Shown here piece by piece: positions 6,355-14,103 of a stretch of 64,000 nt of DNA; position 1 is the first letter of the stretch; the number at the start of each line of letters is the position of its first letter. A program made the translations under genes and the position numbers. Source of the stretch: Blastococcus aurantiacus (lineage in GTDB: Bacteria; Actinomycetota; Actinomycetes; Mycobacteriales; Geodermatophilaceae); the NCBI RefSeq assembly GCF_900102425.1, contig NZ_FNBT01000005.1, positions 366,078-430,077 on the forward strand, written 5' to 3'. The notes under the pieces are model-generated. The model had not been told where the DNA came from, searched no databases, and was given only the letters and a program-made list of their open reading frames with translations.

Positions 6355-9155
6355 CCGCCTCCCCCGGATGGGACGGATGGGGCACGACGGACGGGGGGCG
6401 GCGCGTTCACGAGAACGTGCTCGACAGCGCCGGGGGGGCCGTGCACAGTGCGCTCGTGCCACCCGGAGCCCTGCACCAGCGGGTGACGGCCGCCCTGGCG
6501 AACTGGCGGCTCGACGACGCCGAGCAGCTGCTGTCCGGCGTCGACTCCGAGCCCTCGCCCTACCAGGCGGCCGAGCCCGACCCGGTCACGCCCGGCTCCT
6601 CCGACCTGGGCCGCGCCTGGGCCGACACGCTCCGCGCCGAGCTCCTGGTCCGCCGGCTGCGCATCGCGGGCTTCACGCTGGTCGGCGAGCCGGTCACCAC
6701 CGGCGGGCCCGAGTCCGAGCGCGAGCCGGCCCTCGACCTGCACGCCGGCGTCGCCGAGCTGATCGACGGCAACGGGACGTCCGGCCGCGGCGGCGACACC
6801 GACCTGCGCGCGGAGTCCGCTTCCCGCGCGGCGCTGGCCATCGCGCTGGTCCGGTCGGCCAAGGCCGCCTTCGACGCCACCGACGACGACCTGCAACGGG
6901 CCGCGGGCCTGGCGCGGCACGCGCGCATCGAGCTGCTCTCCCGGCGGATCGACGCCGCGATGGACGAGGCGGTCGAGGCGGCCAGCCTGCTCGACCCGGG
7001 CCTCCCGCCCAGCCGGCTGCTCGTCGACACCCTCGGCACGCTGGCCGGCGTCCTCGCCGACCTGGAGCTCATGCCGCTGGCCCTGGACTTCCAGCGCCGG
7101 GCGCACGAGGCAGCGCGGGCCGCCGCGGCCGACCCGACGCTGCTGGGGCGGGCGGGGGACGACGACGTGGCCGGGGACGCCGAGGTCCTCGTCGCGGTCG
7201 CCGCGACCCGGCTGGGCGAGCTGTGCGCGGAGCTCGGTGAAGGGCTGCTCGACGACGGGCTCCCCGAGACCGCGGTCCCGCACTTCGCCGAGGCCCGCGC
7301 GCTGGCCGAGGAGGCGCTGCAGCTCCTGCCCCCGGAGGCCCCCGGCGTCGTCGCGGCGCAGATCGTGCACGGCTGGGCGCTGGTCGGGCTGGGCGAGCAC
7401 GCCGCCGCGACCGGTCCGCTGCGCGCCGCCGTCCGCATCACCTCCGCCGCCGACGACCGCGCCCAGCGGGCCGCCGCCCAGCTGGCGCTGGGCCGGACGC
7501 TGCGCCGGCAGGGCGACTCGGCCGGCGCCGACGAGCACCTCGCGTCCACGCTGGAGCTGGCCACCGACCACGGGCTGCCCCGGCTGCGCCGCGCCGCCCT
7601 CCGCGAGCTGTGCACGCTGCACGCCGAGCTGGACGACGCCGGCCGCGCACTGCCCTACCTGCAGGCCTACCTCGCCGACGAGCTGGACCGGGTGGACGAG
7701 CGGCGCACCCGGTGGGTGGAGCTGTTCGGCCGGCGCAAGAGCCTGCTCGAGACCGAGCGGGCCGCCGGCCAGCTGCGCCGCCAGGCCTACGAGGACCCGC
7801 TCACCCACCTGCCGAACCGGCGCTACGCCGAGGCCCGCCTCGACGGGCTGCTCGCCGGGGGCGGCGTGCCCGCGCTGGCCGTCGTGGACGTCGACCGGTT
7901 CAAGTCCATCAACGACGCGATCGGCCACCCCGGCGGCGACGCCGTGCTGCGGGCGGTCGCCGAGCTGCTCATCGCCGGCGTCCGCGACACCGACGAGGTG
8001 TGCCGCTGGGCCGGCGACGAGTTCGTCGTCCTGCTGCCCGACACCACCGCCGAGCAGGCCGAGCGGGCGCTGGAGCGCACCCGCCGCAAGGTCGCCGGCT
8101 ACGACTGGGCGTCGCTGGGCCTGAGCACGCCGGTGACCATCAGCGTCGGCATCGCCTCCGCGGCCCGCGGCGACGACCGGCGCACCCTCTTCGCCGCGGC
8201 CGACGGCGTCCTCTACGACGCCAAGCGCAGCGGCCGCGACCGGGTCGTCCGGCTGTCCGGCGTGACCCAGAAGCGCGCCGGCGGCAGCGCCCTCGACGTC
8301 CTGTTCGGCGGCTCCGCCGGGCCGGCTCCCGCCGGGGACGACGTGGTGGGGGCTGCCGGGGACGACGGCTTCACCCCGCTCGTGGGCGAGGCGGTGCCAC
8401 GGGCCGCGACGCCGGCCGACCCTCCGCTCGGCGTCGACCGTCCCGGAGAGCCGATCCTCGGTCCCCGTCCGACCCCCGAGCCGGAACCCGCACCCGCTGC
8501 CGCGACCGAGCCCGCACCCGCCGTGCGCCGGGCCGCCGTGCCCGAGCCGGAGGTCGTCTGGGCGACCGGGCGCACCACCGAGCAGGTGCTGGCGCTGGTC
8601 CGCGAGGCCCGCCGCGGGCACCCCGACCGCCCGGCCCTGGTGCTGCGCGCCGAGGCCGCGACGCTGGTCGCCCTGGCCACCGAGCACGACGCGTACACGA
8701 CGATGGACGCCGCCGCGGGCGCCGCCGCCGTCGGCCCGCTCCCCGAACCGGTCGGCCGGGTCGCGGTGATCGGCGCCGGGGGCGCGGACACCTCGGTGGC
8801 CGCCGAGGCGGCGTTCGTCGCCCGGGTCGCGGGCAGCGAGGCCGTGCGCCACGAGGACGTCGCCGGCAGCCGGGCGCGCGCGCTGCTGGCCGATCCCGGC
8901 CGACTCGCCGACGCCGACTGCCTGGTCGTGGTGGCCGGGCGGGATGCGGCGCTGGTCGCGACGCTCGGGGCCCTGACCGACGTCCCGGTCGTGGCGGTGC
9001 CGACGTCGGCGGGCTCCCCGGCGGGCATGGGCGGCCTCGGTGCGCTGCTGACGATGCTCCACTCGGCCGCGCCGGGCGTCTCGGTGGTCGACGTGGACAA
9101 CGGGTGGTCGGCCGGGGTCTTCGCCGCCCGCGTCGCCCGCCGCGCCGCCCGCTGA
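6351..9155 (+). CDS. TPR-GGDEF protein fused to a LarB/PurE-like domain
   Basis: 934 residues if started at the GTG overlapping the previous stop (GTGA); GTGs at 6440 or 6455 are alternatives. The order is TPR-like region (about 40-470), GGDEF domain (about 478-630) with AGDEF (554-558) and I-site RDTD, a Pro/Ala-rich linker (about 670-730), then a LarB-like domain (about 733-934). The last is recognised by the TTEQVLALVREA, VVVAGRDAAL, VPVVAVPTS and VDVDNGWSAG segments. Where LarB has its catalytic Cys (LNSCAPG) this protein has LHSAAPG (Ala906), and other active-site residues differ, so carboxylase activity is doubtful. I infer a sensing or regulatory role. Confidence 0.85.
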   Translation: MTASPGWDGWGTTDGGRRVHENVLDSAGGAVHSALVPPGALHQRVTAALANWRLDDAEQLLSGVDSEPSPYQAAEPDPVTPGSSDLGRAWADTLRAELLVRRLRIAGFTLVGEPVTTGGPESEREPALDLHAGVAELIDGNGTSGRGGDTDLRAESASRAALAIALVRSAKAAFDATDDDLQRAAGLARHARIELLSRRIDAAMDEAVEAASLLDPGLPPSRLLVDTLGTLAGVLADLELMPLALDFQRRAHEAARAAAADPTLLGRAGDDDVAGDAEVLVAVAATRLGELCAELGEGLLDDGLPETAVPHFAEARALAEEALQLLPPEAPGVVAAQIVHGWALVGLGEHAAATGPLRAAVRITSAADDRAQRAAAQLALGRTLRRQGDSAGADEHLASTLELATDHGLPRLRRAALRELCTLHAELDDAGRALPYLQAYLADELDRVDERRTRWVELFGRRKSLLETERAAGQLRRQAYEDPLTHLPNRRYAEARLDGLLAGGGVPALAVVDVDRFKSINDAIGHPGGDAVLRAVAELLIAGVRDTDEVCRWAGDEFVVLLPDTTAEQAERALERTRRKVAGYDWASLGLSTPVTISVGIASAARGDDRRTLFAAADGVLYDAKRSGRDRVVRLSGVTQKRAGGSALDVLFGGSAGPAPAGDDVVGAAGDDGFTPLVGEAVPRAATPADPPLGVDRPGEPILGPRPTPEPEPAPAAATEPAPAVRRAAVPEPEVVWATGRTTEQVLALVREARRGHPDRPALVLRAEAATLVALATEHDAYTTMDAAAGAAAVGPLPEPVGRVAVIGAGGADTSVAAEAAFVARVAGSEAVRHEDVAGSRARALLADPGRLADADCLVVVAGRDAALVATLGALTDVPVVAVPTSAGSPAGMGGLGALLTMLHSAAPGVSVVDVDNGWSAGVFAARVARRAAR

Positions 9156-9179
9156 CCCTCGAGCTCCCTCCGCCCCCGA

Positions 9180-9244
9180 AGTTGATCATCGTCGATCGGC
9201 TGCCCCCTGCGGCGTGTCGCACAGCCGGATGCCGATGATCAACT
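9180..9244. repeat. R1 dispersed hairpin element, copy B
   Basis: 65 nt, the same length as copy A. The ends AGTTGATCATCG and CGATGATCAACT pair over 12 bp, and the inner CGGCTG pairs with CAGCCG around GGCGTGTC. It follows the GGDEF-LarB gene by 24 nt. Its right arm contains the likely ATG of the next gene. Confidence 0.75.
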
Positions 9245-9873
9245 TGGCGTCGGGGCGGAGGTTGCCGCGCCGGCTCGTCCAGCTCTTCCTGGGCCTGGCG
9301 CTCTACGGCGTCTCGATCGCCGCGCTGGTGCTCGCCGACCTCGGGCTGATGCCGTGGGACGTGCTGCACCAGGGGCTCGCCGGGCTCGTCGACTGGTCGC
9401 TGGGCACCGTGATCATCGTCGTCGGCGTGCTGGTCCTCCTGGCCTGGATCCCGCTGCGCGAGCGGCCCGGGCTGGGCACCGTCAGCAACGTCGTCGTCGT
9501 GGGGCTGGTGGCCGACGCCGTGCTCGCCGCGGTCGACCCGCCGTCGTCCCTGGCGGTGCGGATCGCCCTGGCGGCCGGCGGCATCCTCGTGAACGCCGTC
9601 GCGACCGCCGCCTACGTCGGCGTGCGGCTGGGCGCGGGCCCGCGCGACGGCCTGATGACCGGTCTCGTGCGGCGGACCGGCCGCTCCGTCGGGCTGGTGC
9701 GCACCTCGATCGAGGTCGCCGTCGTCGTCTCCGGCTGGCTGCTGGGCGGCACGGTCGGCGTCGTCACGGTCGTCTACGCCCTGGCGATCGGCCCCCTCGT
9801 GCAGCCGCTGCTCCCCCGCCTGACCGTCCTGCCGGGCGGCCCGCCCGACCCACCCGAGCCCACCGCGAGCTGA
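9235..9873 (+). CDS. YczE/YitT-like integral membrane protein
   Basis: 212 residues with five or six membrane segments. It matches the YczE type: FLGLALYGVSIAALVLADLG at the N-terminus, then LMPWDVLHQGL, and the loop GVRLGAGPRDGLMTGL. Function in bacteria is not established. The ATG at 9235 lies inside R1 copy B; GTG 9214 and ATG 9229 are possible but would also use the repeat. It converges directly on the MFS gene, with no bases between the two stop codons. Confidence 0.78.
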   Translation: MINLASGRRLPRRLVQLFLGLALYGVSIAALVLADLGLMPWDVLHQGLAGLVDWSLGTVIIVVGVLVLLAWIPLRERPGLGTVSNVVVVGLVADAVLAAVDPPSSLAVRIALAAGGILVNAVATAAYVGVRLGAGPRDGLMTGLVRRTGRSVGLVRTSIEVAVVVSGWLLGGTVGVVTVVYALAIGPLVQPLLPRLTVLPGGPPDPPEPTAS

Positions 9874-10971
9874 TCACCCCGGCCGGGCGCGCAGTCCGGC
9901 GGTCACGACGGGGACGACGGCGAGCACGAGGACCGCCGTCGCGGCGGCACCGCCCAGCGCCCACGCCGCGAACACCAGCACGCCGGCCAGCTCGACGCCC
10001 AGGCCGGCCACCGAGGTGACCGTCGCGCGGTGCGGGCCCTCGATCCGCTCCTGCAGCCGGGCCTCCGCCGCGACCAGCACGGCCAGGTAGAGGCCGTAGG
10101 CCAGGGCGAGCGCGGCCACGGTCCCCGGCGCGGGCAGCACCGCGGAGACGGCGAGCAGCAGGGCGGCCGACGCCAGGAGCGCGGGCAGCACGCCGTCGGG
10201 CACCTCGTCGGCCCGCCCACCCGCTGCCGCCCCGGCCGCCCCGGCCAGCGCGATCGCCAGGACGGCGAACGGCACGGCGCCGGTCGGCACGCCCCGGTCG
10301 GCCGCCAGCACCGGGAAGTACTCCTCCATCGCGTCCAGCCCACCGACGAGGGCGACGGCACCGACGGCGATCCGCAGCGGCGCGTGCCGCGCGACCTGCC
10401 CGGCGGCGGCCCTCAGCGTGGCCAGCAGCGCACCCGCCCGCTCGCGCGGCGGCTCGGGAAAGCGCAGCGCGAGGGCGCCGGCGGCCAGGCTGATCCCCGC
10501 GCTCGCCCAGGCGACCAGCCCGAAACCGCCGAGGGCGTGCAGCGCGGCGGCGGCGAGGGCCGTGGGCACCTGGGCCAGCAGCTCCACTGCGGTCATCCGG
10601 CCGTTGACGCAGGGGAACGCCTCCTCGGCGCCCACGTCGACGAGGCCGTCGTAGACCAGCGCCTCGGCGGTGCCCGAGTACAGCGCGCTCGAGACGCCCC
10701 ACAGCGCGAAGCCGGCCGCGAAGCCCGCCGTCCCGGGTGCGACCGCCCACAGCCCGAAGGCGGCCGCCTGCAGCACCGCCCCGCACACGAGGACGCCACG
10801 GCGCGACCACCGGTCGGCCAGCGCGCCGGCGGGCACCTCGGCCAGCACCGCCGCGACCGACCAGACGGCGAACAGCCCCGAGATCTCCGCCGTCGACAGG
10901 CCGGTGTCCAGGAACAGCAGCGCGTACAGCGGGTACAGGGGCACGAACTCGGACAGCGCGGCCCAGCTCAC
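9874..10971 (-). CDS. MFS transporter, possibly 5'-disrupted
   Basis: 365 residues with about 11-12 hydrophobic segments and the MFS motif AGALADRWSRRGVLV near residue 50. The substrate is unknown. The only usable start in the open frame is GTG 10971, with no clear ribosome site, and it leaves almost no residues before the first helix. In the same frame an ATG at 11040 sits 7 nt after a TACGGT promoter but meets TGA after four codons (MRRR-stop). The gene may therefore start by reinitiation, or be damaged by a nonsense change. Confidence 0.8.
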   Translation of the reverse strand: MSWAALSEFVPLYPLYALLFLDTGLSTAEISGLFAVWSVAAVLAEVPAGALADRWSRRGVLVCGAVLQAAAFGLWAVAPGTAGFAAGFALWGVSSALYSGTAEALVYDGLVDVGAEEAFPCVNGRMTAVELLAQVPTALAAAALHALGGFGLVAWASAGISLAAGALALRFPEPPRERAGALLATLRAAAGQVARHAPLRIAVGAVALVGGLDAMEEYFPVLAADRGVPTGAVPFAVLAIALAGAAGAAAGGRADEVPDGVLPALLASAALLLAVSAVLPAPGTVAALALAYGLYLAVLVAAEARLQERIEGPHRATVTSVAGLGVELAGVLVFAAWALGGAAATAVLVLAVVPVVTAGLRARPG

Positions 10972-11025
10972 CGCCAGCCGGGCCAGGGGCCGGGCCGCCG
11001 GTGGGAGTGCGGAGGAGTCAGGAAG

Positions 11026-11053
11026 TCATCGTCGGCGCATGGACGGCACCGTA
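11026..11053 (-). promoter_or_regulatory. Putative promoter plus truncated in-frame start of the MFS gene
   Basis: On the minus strand TACGGT (11048-11053) is followed after 7 nt by ATG (11038-11040), then CGC CGA CGA and TGA (11026-11028). This ATG is 69 nt, exactly 23 codons, upstream of the GTG used for the MFS gene. It is either a tiny leader peptide or a nonsense-mutated original start. Confidence 0.5.
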
Positions 11054-11111
11054 GCGCCGCGGTCCCGCGCCCGCAGCCGGGTTCCGCGCGCGCACCGGTT
11101 AGGCTGGCCGG

Positions 11112-11215
11112 CGAAGGGGAGTAGCCCCCCGTCCGCTGGTCGACATGCTGGCGCGCCCGCTCGCGGGCCGCCCGGTCAGCGGGTCCGCGCCCGGCGCGGA
11201 TGGGCGAGACCTTCG
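11112..11215 (+). ncRNA. yybP-ykoY manganese riboswitch
   Basis: Hallmark segments appear in the right order: GGGGAGTAGC (11116-11125), GTCGACATGCTGG (about 11139-11151) and GGGCGAGACCTTCG (11202-11215). The closing stem P1 is CGAAGG (11112-11117) with CCTTCG (11210-11215). A TAGGCT -10 (11100-11105) places transcription start at the first base of P1. Members of this class bind Mn2+ and turn on manganese exporters. The next gene is such an exporter, with 75 nt for the expression platform. Confidence 0.93.
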
Positions 11216-11290
11216 ATCGCAGCCATCAGTGCTGCCGGTCGGAGGCTGCCCTGGTCCCGTCTGGCGGCGCCCAGCGGAAGTAGGAATCAC

Positions 11291-11887
11291 GTGGTCATCT
11301 CGGTCGTCCTGGCCGCGTTCGTGCTGGTGCTCCCCGTGGAGCTGCCGGACAAGACGCTGTTCGCCAGCCTGGTCCTGGCCACCCGGTTCCCCCCGCTGCC
11401 GGTCTTCGTCGGCGTGGGGACGGCGTTCGGGCTCCAGGTCGCGATCGCGGTCACCGCGGGCTCGCTGCTGTCGCTGCTGCCGCAGGCCCTGGTCTCCGGC
11501 GTCGTCGCGGTGCTGTTCCTCGTGGGCGCGGTGATCCTCTGGCGGAGCGCCACCAGCGGGCCCGAGGACGCCGACGACGCAGGCGAGGGCAAGGAGGGCA
11601 GATCCTTCCTCCGCGTCGCCGCCATCTCCTTCGGCGTCCTGTTCGCCGCGGAATGGGGCGACCTGTCGCAGCTGGCCACCGCCGGGCTGGCCGCGCGCTA
11701 CGACGAGCCGCTGTCGGTGTTCGGGGGGGCGTGGGCGGCGCTGCTCGTGGTCTCCGGGCTGGCGGTGTTCCTGGGCAAGAACCTGGCCGACCGGCTGCCC
11801 ATCGCACTGATCCGCCGGGTGGCGGCCGTCCTCTTCGTGGTGTTCGCGGCCGTCGCCGTCGTCGAGACGATCCGCGCCCTCACCTGA
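11291..11887 (+). CDS. GDT1/TMEM165 (UPF0016) family manganese exporter
   Basis: 198 residues, six membrane segments in two repeats, each with the family's metal-binding motif: ELPDKT in the first and EWGDLSQ in the second. An acidic-basic loop (about residues 85-105) separates the halves. Family members move Mn2+ or Ca2+ in exchange for protons. The manganese riboswitch just upstream argues for Mn2+ export. The GTG at 11291 follows TAGGAA at about 7 nt. Confidence 0.92.
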   Translation: MVISVVLAAFVLVLPVELPDKTLFASLVLATRFPPLPVFVGVGTAFGLQVAIAVTAGSLLSLLPQALVSGVVAVLFLVGAVILWRSATSGPEDADDAGEGKEGRSFLRVAAISFGVLFAAEWGDLSQLATAGLAARYDEPLSVFGGAWAALLVVSGLAVFLGKNLADRLPIALIRRVAAVLFVVFAAVAVVETIRALT

Positions 11888-11896
11888 CCCGCGGGC

Positions 11897-12778
11897 TCAG
11901 CCCAGGCCCGACAGCCAGTCGGCGACGGCCCGGCCGAGCTCGTGCGGGGAGTCCTCCGGCACGAAGTGGCCACCGGCCACGGTGACCTCGGTGAGCGCCG
12001 GCCACGCGCGGACCCGCTCCCGCTGGCGGCCCACCAGGACCGACCCCGGGTCGGCGTCGACGAACAGCTTGGGGACGTCGCTGCCGGCCAGCCAGGCCCC
12101 GTACTGCTCCACCCGCTCGACGACGTCGGCCGGATGCCCCTCGATCGGGAGCTGCCGCGGCCACTCGAGGGTGGGCCAGCGGTCCTCGCGCGCGGCGAAC
12201 GGCTCGCGGTAGCGGTCGTGCGCCTCGGGTGTCAGGCCGCGGGCCACACCGCCGGGCAGGAGGAGCTCCACGAAGAGGTTCTCGTCCAGCACCGCGGCCT
12301 CGCCCTCGGGCCCGCGCATGCGCCGGAAGACGCCCGCGGCGGGCCACTCGTCCCAGTCGATGGGCGCGACGATGGCCTCGGTGAACGCGATGGCGCGCAC
12401 CGCCCCGGGGTGCCGGGCGGCCCAGTCGAAGCCGAGCCCCGAGCCCCAGTCGTGCAGCACGAGCGTGACCCGCTCGGTGGCGCCCACGGCGGCGAGGAAC
12501 GCGTCCAGGTAGGCCGAGTGCACCGCGAAGGAGTAGGTGCCCGGCCCGGGTGCGGGCAGCCTGGCCGACTCCCCCATGCCGACCAGGTCCGGCGCCAGGC
12601 AGCGCCCGAGGTGCTGCACGTGCGGGATGACGTTGCGCCAGAGGTAGGACGACGTCGGGTTGCCGTGCAGGAAGACGATGGGGTCGCCCTCCCCCACCTC
12701 GACGTAGGCCATCTCGGTGTCCGCGACCTGCACGCGCGTGCGCAGGAACGGGTCGACGGGAGAGACGTCCTCGGCCAT
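11897..12778 (-). CDS. dhaA: Haloalkane dehalogenase
   Basis: 293 residues, the length of Rhodococcus DhaA. It hydrolyses carbon-halogen bonds through an Asp ester. Visible residues: halide-binding Asn40 in HGNPTSSYLWRN, nucleophile Asp110 and halide-binding Trp111 in LVLHDWGSGLG, catalytic acid Glu134 in FTEAIV (subfamily II type), and His271 in GGHFVPEDSP. Another alpha/beta-hydrolase role is possible, but the full set of residues favours a dehalogenase. It is a lone gene, convergent with the Mn exporter. Confidence 0.9.
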   Translation of the reverse strand: MAEDVSPVDPFLRTRVQVADTEMAYVEVGEGDPIVFLHGNPTSSYLWRNVIPHVQHLGRCLAPDLVGMGESARLPAPGPGTYSFAVHSAYLDAFLAAVGATERVTLVLHDWGSGLGFDWAARHPGAVRAIAFTEAIVAPIDWDEWPAAGVFRRMRGPEGEAAVLDENLFVELLLPGGVARGLTPEAHDRYREPFAAREDRWPTLEWPRQLPIEGHPADVVERVEQYGAWLAGSDVPKLFVDADPGSVLVGRQRERVRAWPALTEVTVAGGHFVPEDSPHELGRAVADWLSGLG

Positions 12779-12820
12779 GCCGCGATCGTCACACGCACGA
12801 CGCCGGGGTGCAGCCGGCCC

Positions 12821-12826
12821 TAGGGT
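12821..12826 (+). promoter_or_regulatory. Putative leaderless -10 (TAGGGT)
   Basis: TAGGGT ends 8 nt before the ATG of the YdeI-like gene at 12835, with no Shine-Dalgarno between. Confidence 0.45.
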
Positions 12827-12834
12827 GAGCGGCC

Positions 12835-13281
12835 ATGGAATTCCGGACGACGGTGACGCTGGGCGGGAAGACGGCCACGGGCCTGCAGGTGCCCGACGAG
12901 GTGGTGACGGCGCTCGGGGCCGGGAAGCGCCCGCCCGTGGTGGTCAGCGCCGGCGGGCACACCTACCGCAGCACCATCGCGCCGATGGGCGGCGCTTTCT
13001 GGATCCCGCTGGCCGCCGAGCACCGGAAGGCCGCGGGGCTGACCGCCGGCGACGAGGTCGACGTCGTCGTCGAGCTCGACACCGCGCCGCGCGAGGTGAC
13101 GCTGCCCGAGGACCTCGACGCAGCGTTCGACGACGGCGTCCGGGCGTTCTTCGAGGGCCTCGCACCCAGCCACCGCAAGGAGTGGGTCCGCTGGGTCGAG
13201 GAGGCCAAGAAGCCCGAGACGCGGGCCGCCCGCATCGAGAAGACCGTCGAGTCGCTACGGGCGGGCAGGAAGACCCGCTGA
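12835..13281 (+). CDS. DUF1905/YdeI-OmpD-associated family protein
   Basis: 148 residues. The N-terminal DUF1905 barrel-like half has GLQVPDEVVTALGAGKRPPV and GDEVDVVVELD. The C-terminal YdeI half has LPEDLDAAF and SHRKEWVRWVEEAKKPETR. Relatives are annotated as bacteriocin-protection or stress proteins without a known mechanism. It is soluble, and only 13 nt separate its stop from that of the convergent methyltransferase gene. Confidence 0.85.
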   Translation: MEFRTTVTLGGKTATGLQVPDEVVTALGAGKRPPVVVSAGGHTYRSTIAPMGGAFWIPLAAEHRKAAGLTAGDEVDVVVELDTAPREVTLPEDLDAAFDDGVRAFFEGLAPSHRKEWVRWVEEAKKPETRAARIEKTVESLRAGRKTR

Positions 13282-13294
13282 GCGACGCGGCCGG

Positions 13295-14011
13295 CTATCG
13301 CGACCGAGCAACGAGCACGCGGAAGAGGTTCCGCAACCGGTAGCCCCCGTGCTCGCTGCGGTACGGCTCGAGCCGCTCGAGCACGGTGGCCCGCAGGATT
13401 GCCGGGTCCACCCGGCGGGCCACAGCGCGGGCCGGTACGGAAGCGAGCAGCGGCACCAGCAGTTCGTCCTCGTCGGCGTAGTCGAACGGGACCACCACCT
13501 CGGCCTGGCGCTCGACCGACAGCCCGGCGCGCTCGGCCATCGCGCGCAGCCGGGCCGGCTCGCTCACCGGGGAACCACGTGCCGGCCGGCGAGGGCCGAG
13601 CCAGGGCGCGAACGCGTCAGCGAGGACGCGCACGTCGCACTCCCGCTCCCGGCCCCATGCCGTGGCCGCGACCACGCCGCCTGCGCGTCCGGCCCGGTGC
13701 AGCACCGCGACGGGATCGGCGACGTGCATGAGCAGCTGGACGGCGGCGACGACGTCGAACCGGCCGGCCGGCGGGTCCTGCGCGTGCCGGACGGTGAAGG
13801 TGCCCTCCGGCACCGTGGCGGCGGCCAGCGCCACGGCGTCCGGGTCGAGGTCGACGCCGGTCACGCGAGCGCCGCGGTCGGCCGCTGCCCGGGCGAACAG
13901 CCCCGCGCCGCACCCGAGGTCGAGCACCCTGGTGCCCGCCCCGACGGCGGTCGCGTCGAGGACGGCCGCGTAGAGCGGCGCGCCCCAGCCATGTGGACCA
14001 CCGACGTTCAC
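13295..14011 (-). CDS. Class I SAM-dependent methyltransferase
   Basis: 238 residues with the Rossmann motif I VLDLGCGAGLFARAA (about residues 29-43), the acidic ribose-binding Asp in VTGVDLDPDAV and a post-I helix. The substrate cannot be inferred. The GTG at 14011 lies 7 nt after TACCGT, supporting that start. It is divergent from the MerR regulator about 90 nt away, so it may belong to the same stress response, but only position suggests this. Confidence 0.85.
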   Translation of the reverse strand: MNVGGPHGWGAPLYAAVLDATAVGAGTRVLDLGCGAGLFARAAADRGARVTGVDLDPDAVALAAATVPEGTFTVRHAQDPPAGRFDVVAAVQLLMHVADPVAVLHRAGRAGGVVAATAWGRERECDVRVLADAFAPWLGPRRPARGSPVSEPARLRAMAERAGLSVERQAEVVVPFDYADEDELLVPLLASVPARAVARRVDPAILRATVLERLEPYRSEHGGYRLRNLFRVLVARSR

Positions 14012-14018
14012 CGGGTCG

Positions 14019-14024
14019 ACGGTA
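14019..14024 (-). promoter_or_regulatory. Putative leaderless -10 (TACCGT)
   Basis: Minus-strand TACCGT ends exactly 7 nt before the methyltransferase GTG at 14011. Confidence 0.5.
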
Positions 14025-14045
14025 GCGGCGGTGCGAAGAACACAC

Positions 14046-14076
14046 TTGACCCTGACGCAACGTCAGGCGGTTGCCT
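14046..14076 (+). promoter_or_regulatory. MerR-type promoter with operator
   Basis: A -35 TTGACC (14046-14051) is followed by the perfect inverted repeat CCTGACG-caa-CGTCAGG (14051-14067). A long 19-bp spacer would put the -10 at TTGCCT (14071-14076). A dyad inside an overlong spacer is the signature of MerR-family activation, where the regulator twists the DNA. The adjacent TipA-like gene is the obvious regulator. Confidence 0.8.
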
Positions 14077-14103
14077 TCTCCTCATGACAGGAGGGAGGAC
14101 GCG

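Noticed and set aside
5700..9062. A 1120-residue minus-strand open frame opposite the GGDEF genes
   Set aside because: It is low-complexity and rich in Gly, Arg, Gln and His, as expected from the antisense of high-GC coding sequence. The plus-strand frame has clear GGDEF motifs.
9874..10971. Selenocysteine readthrough of the TGA before the MFS gene
   Set aside because: MFS proteins are not known selenoproteins and no selenocysteine gene is in the window. A mutation or reinitiation is simpler.
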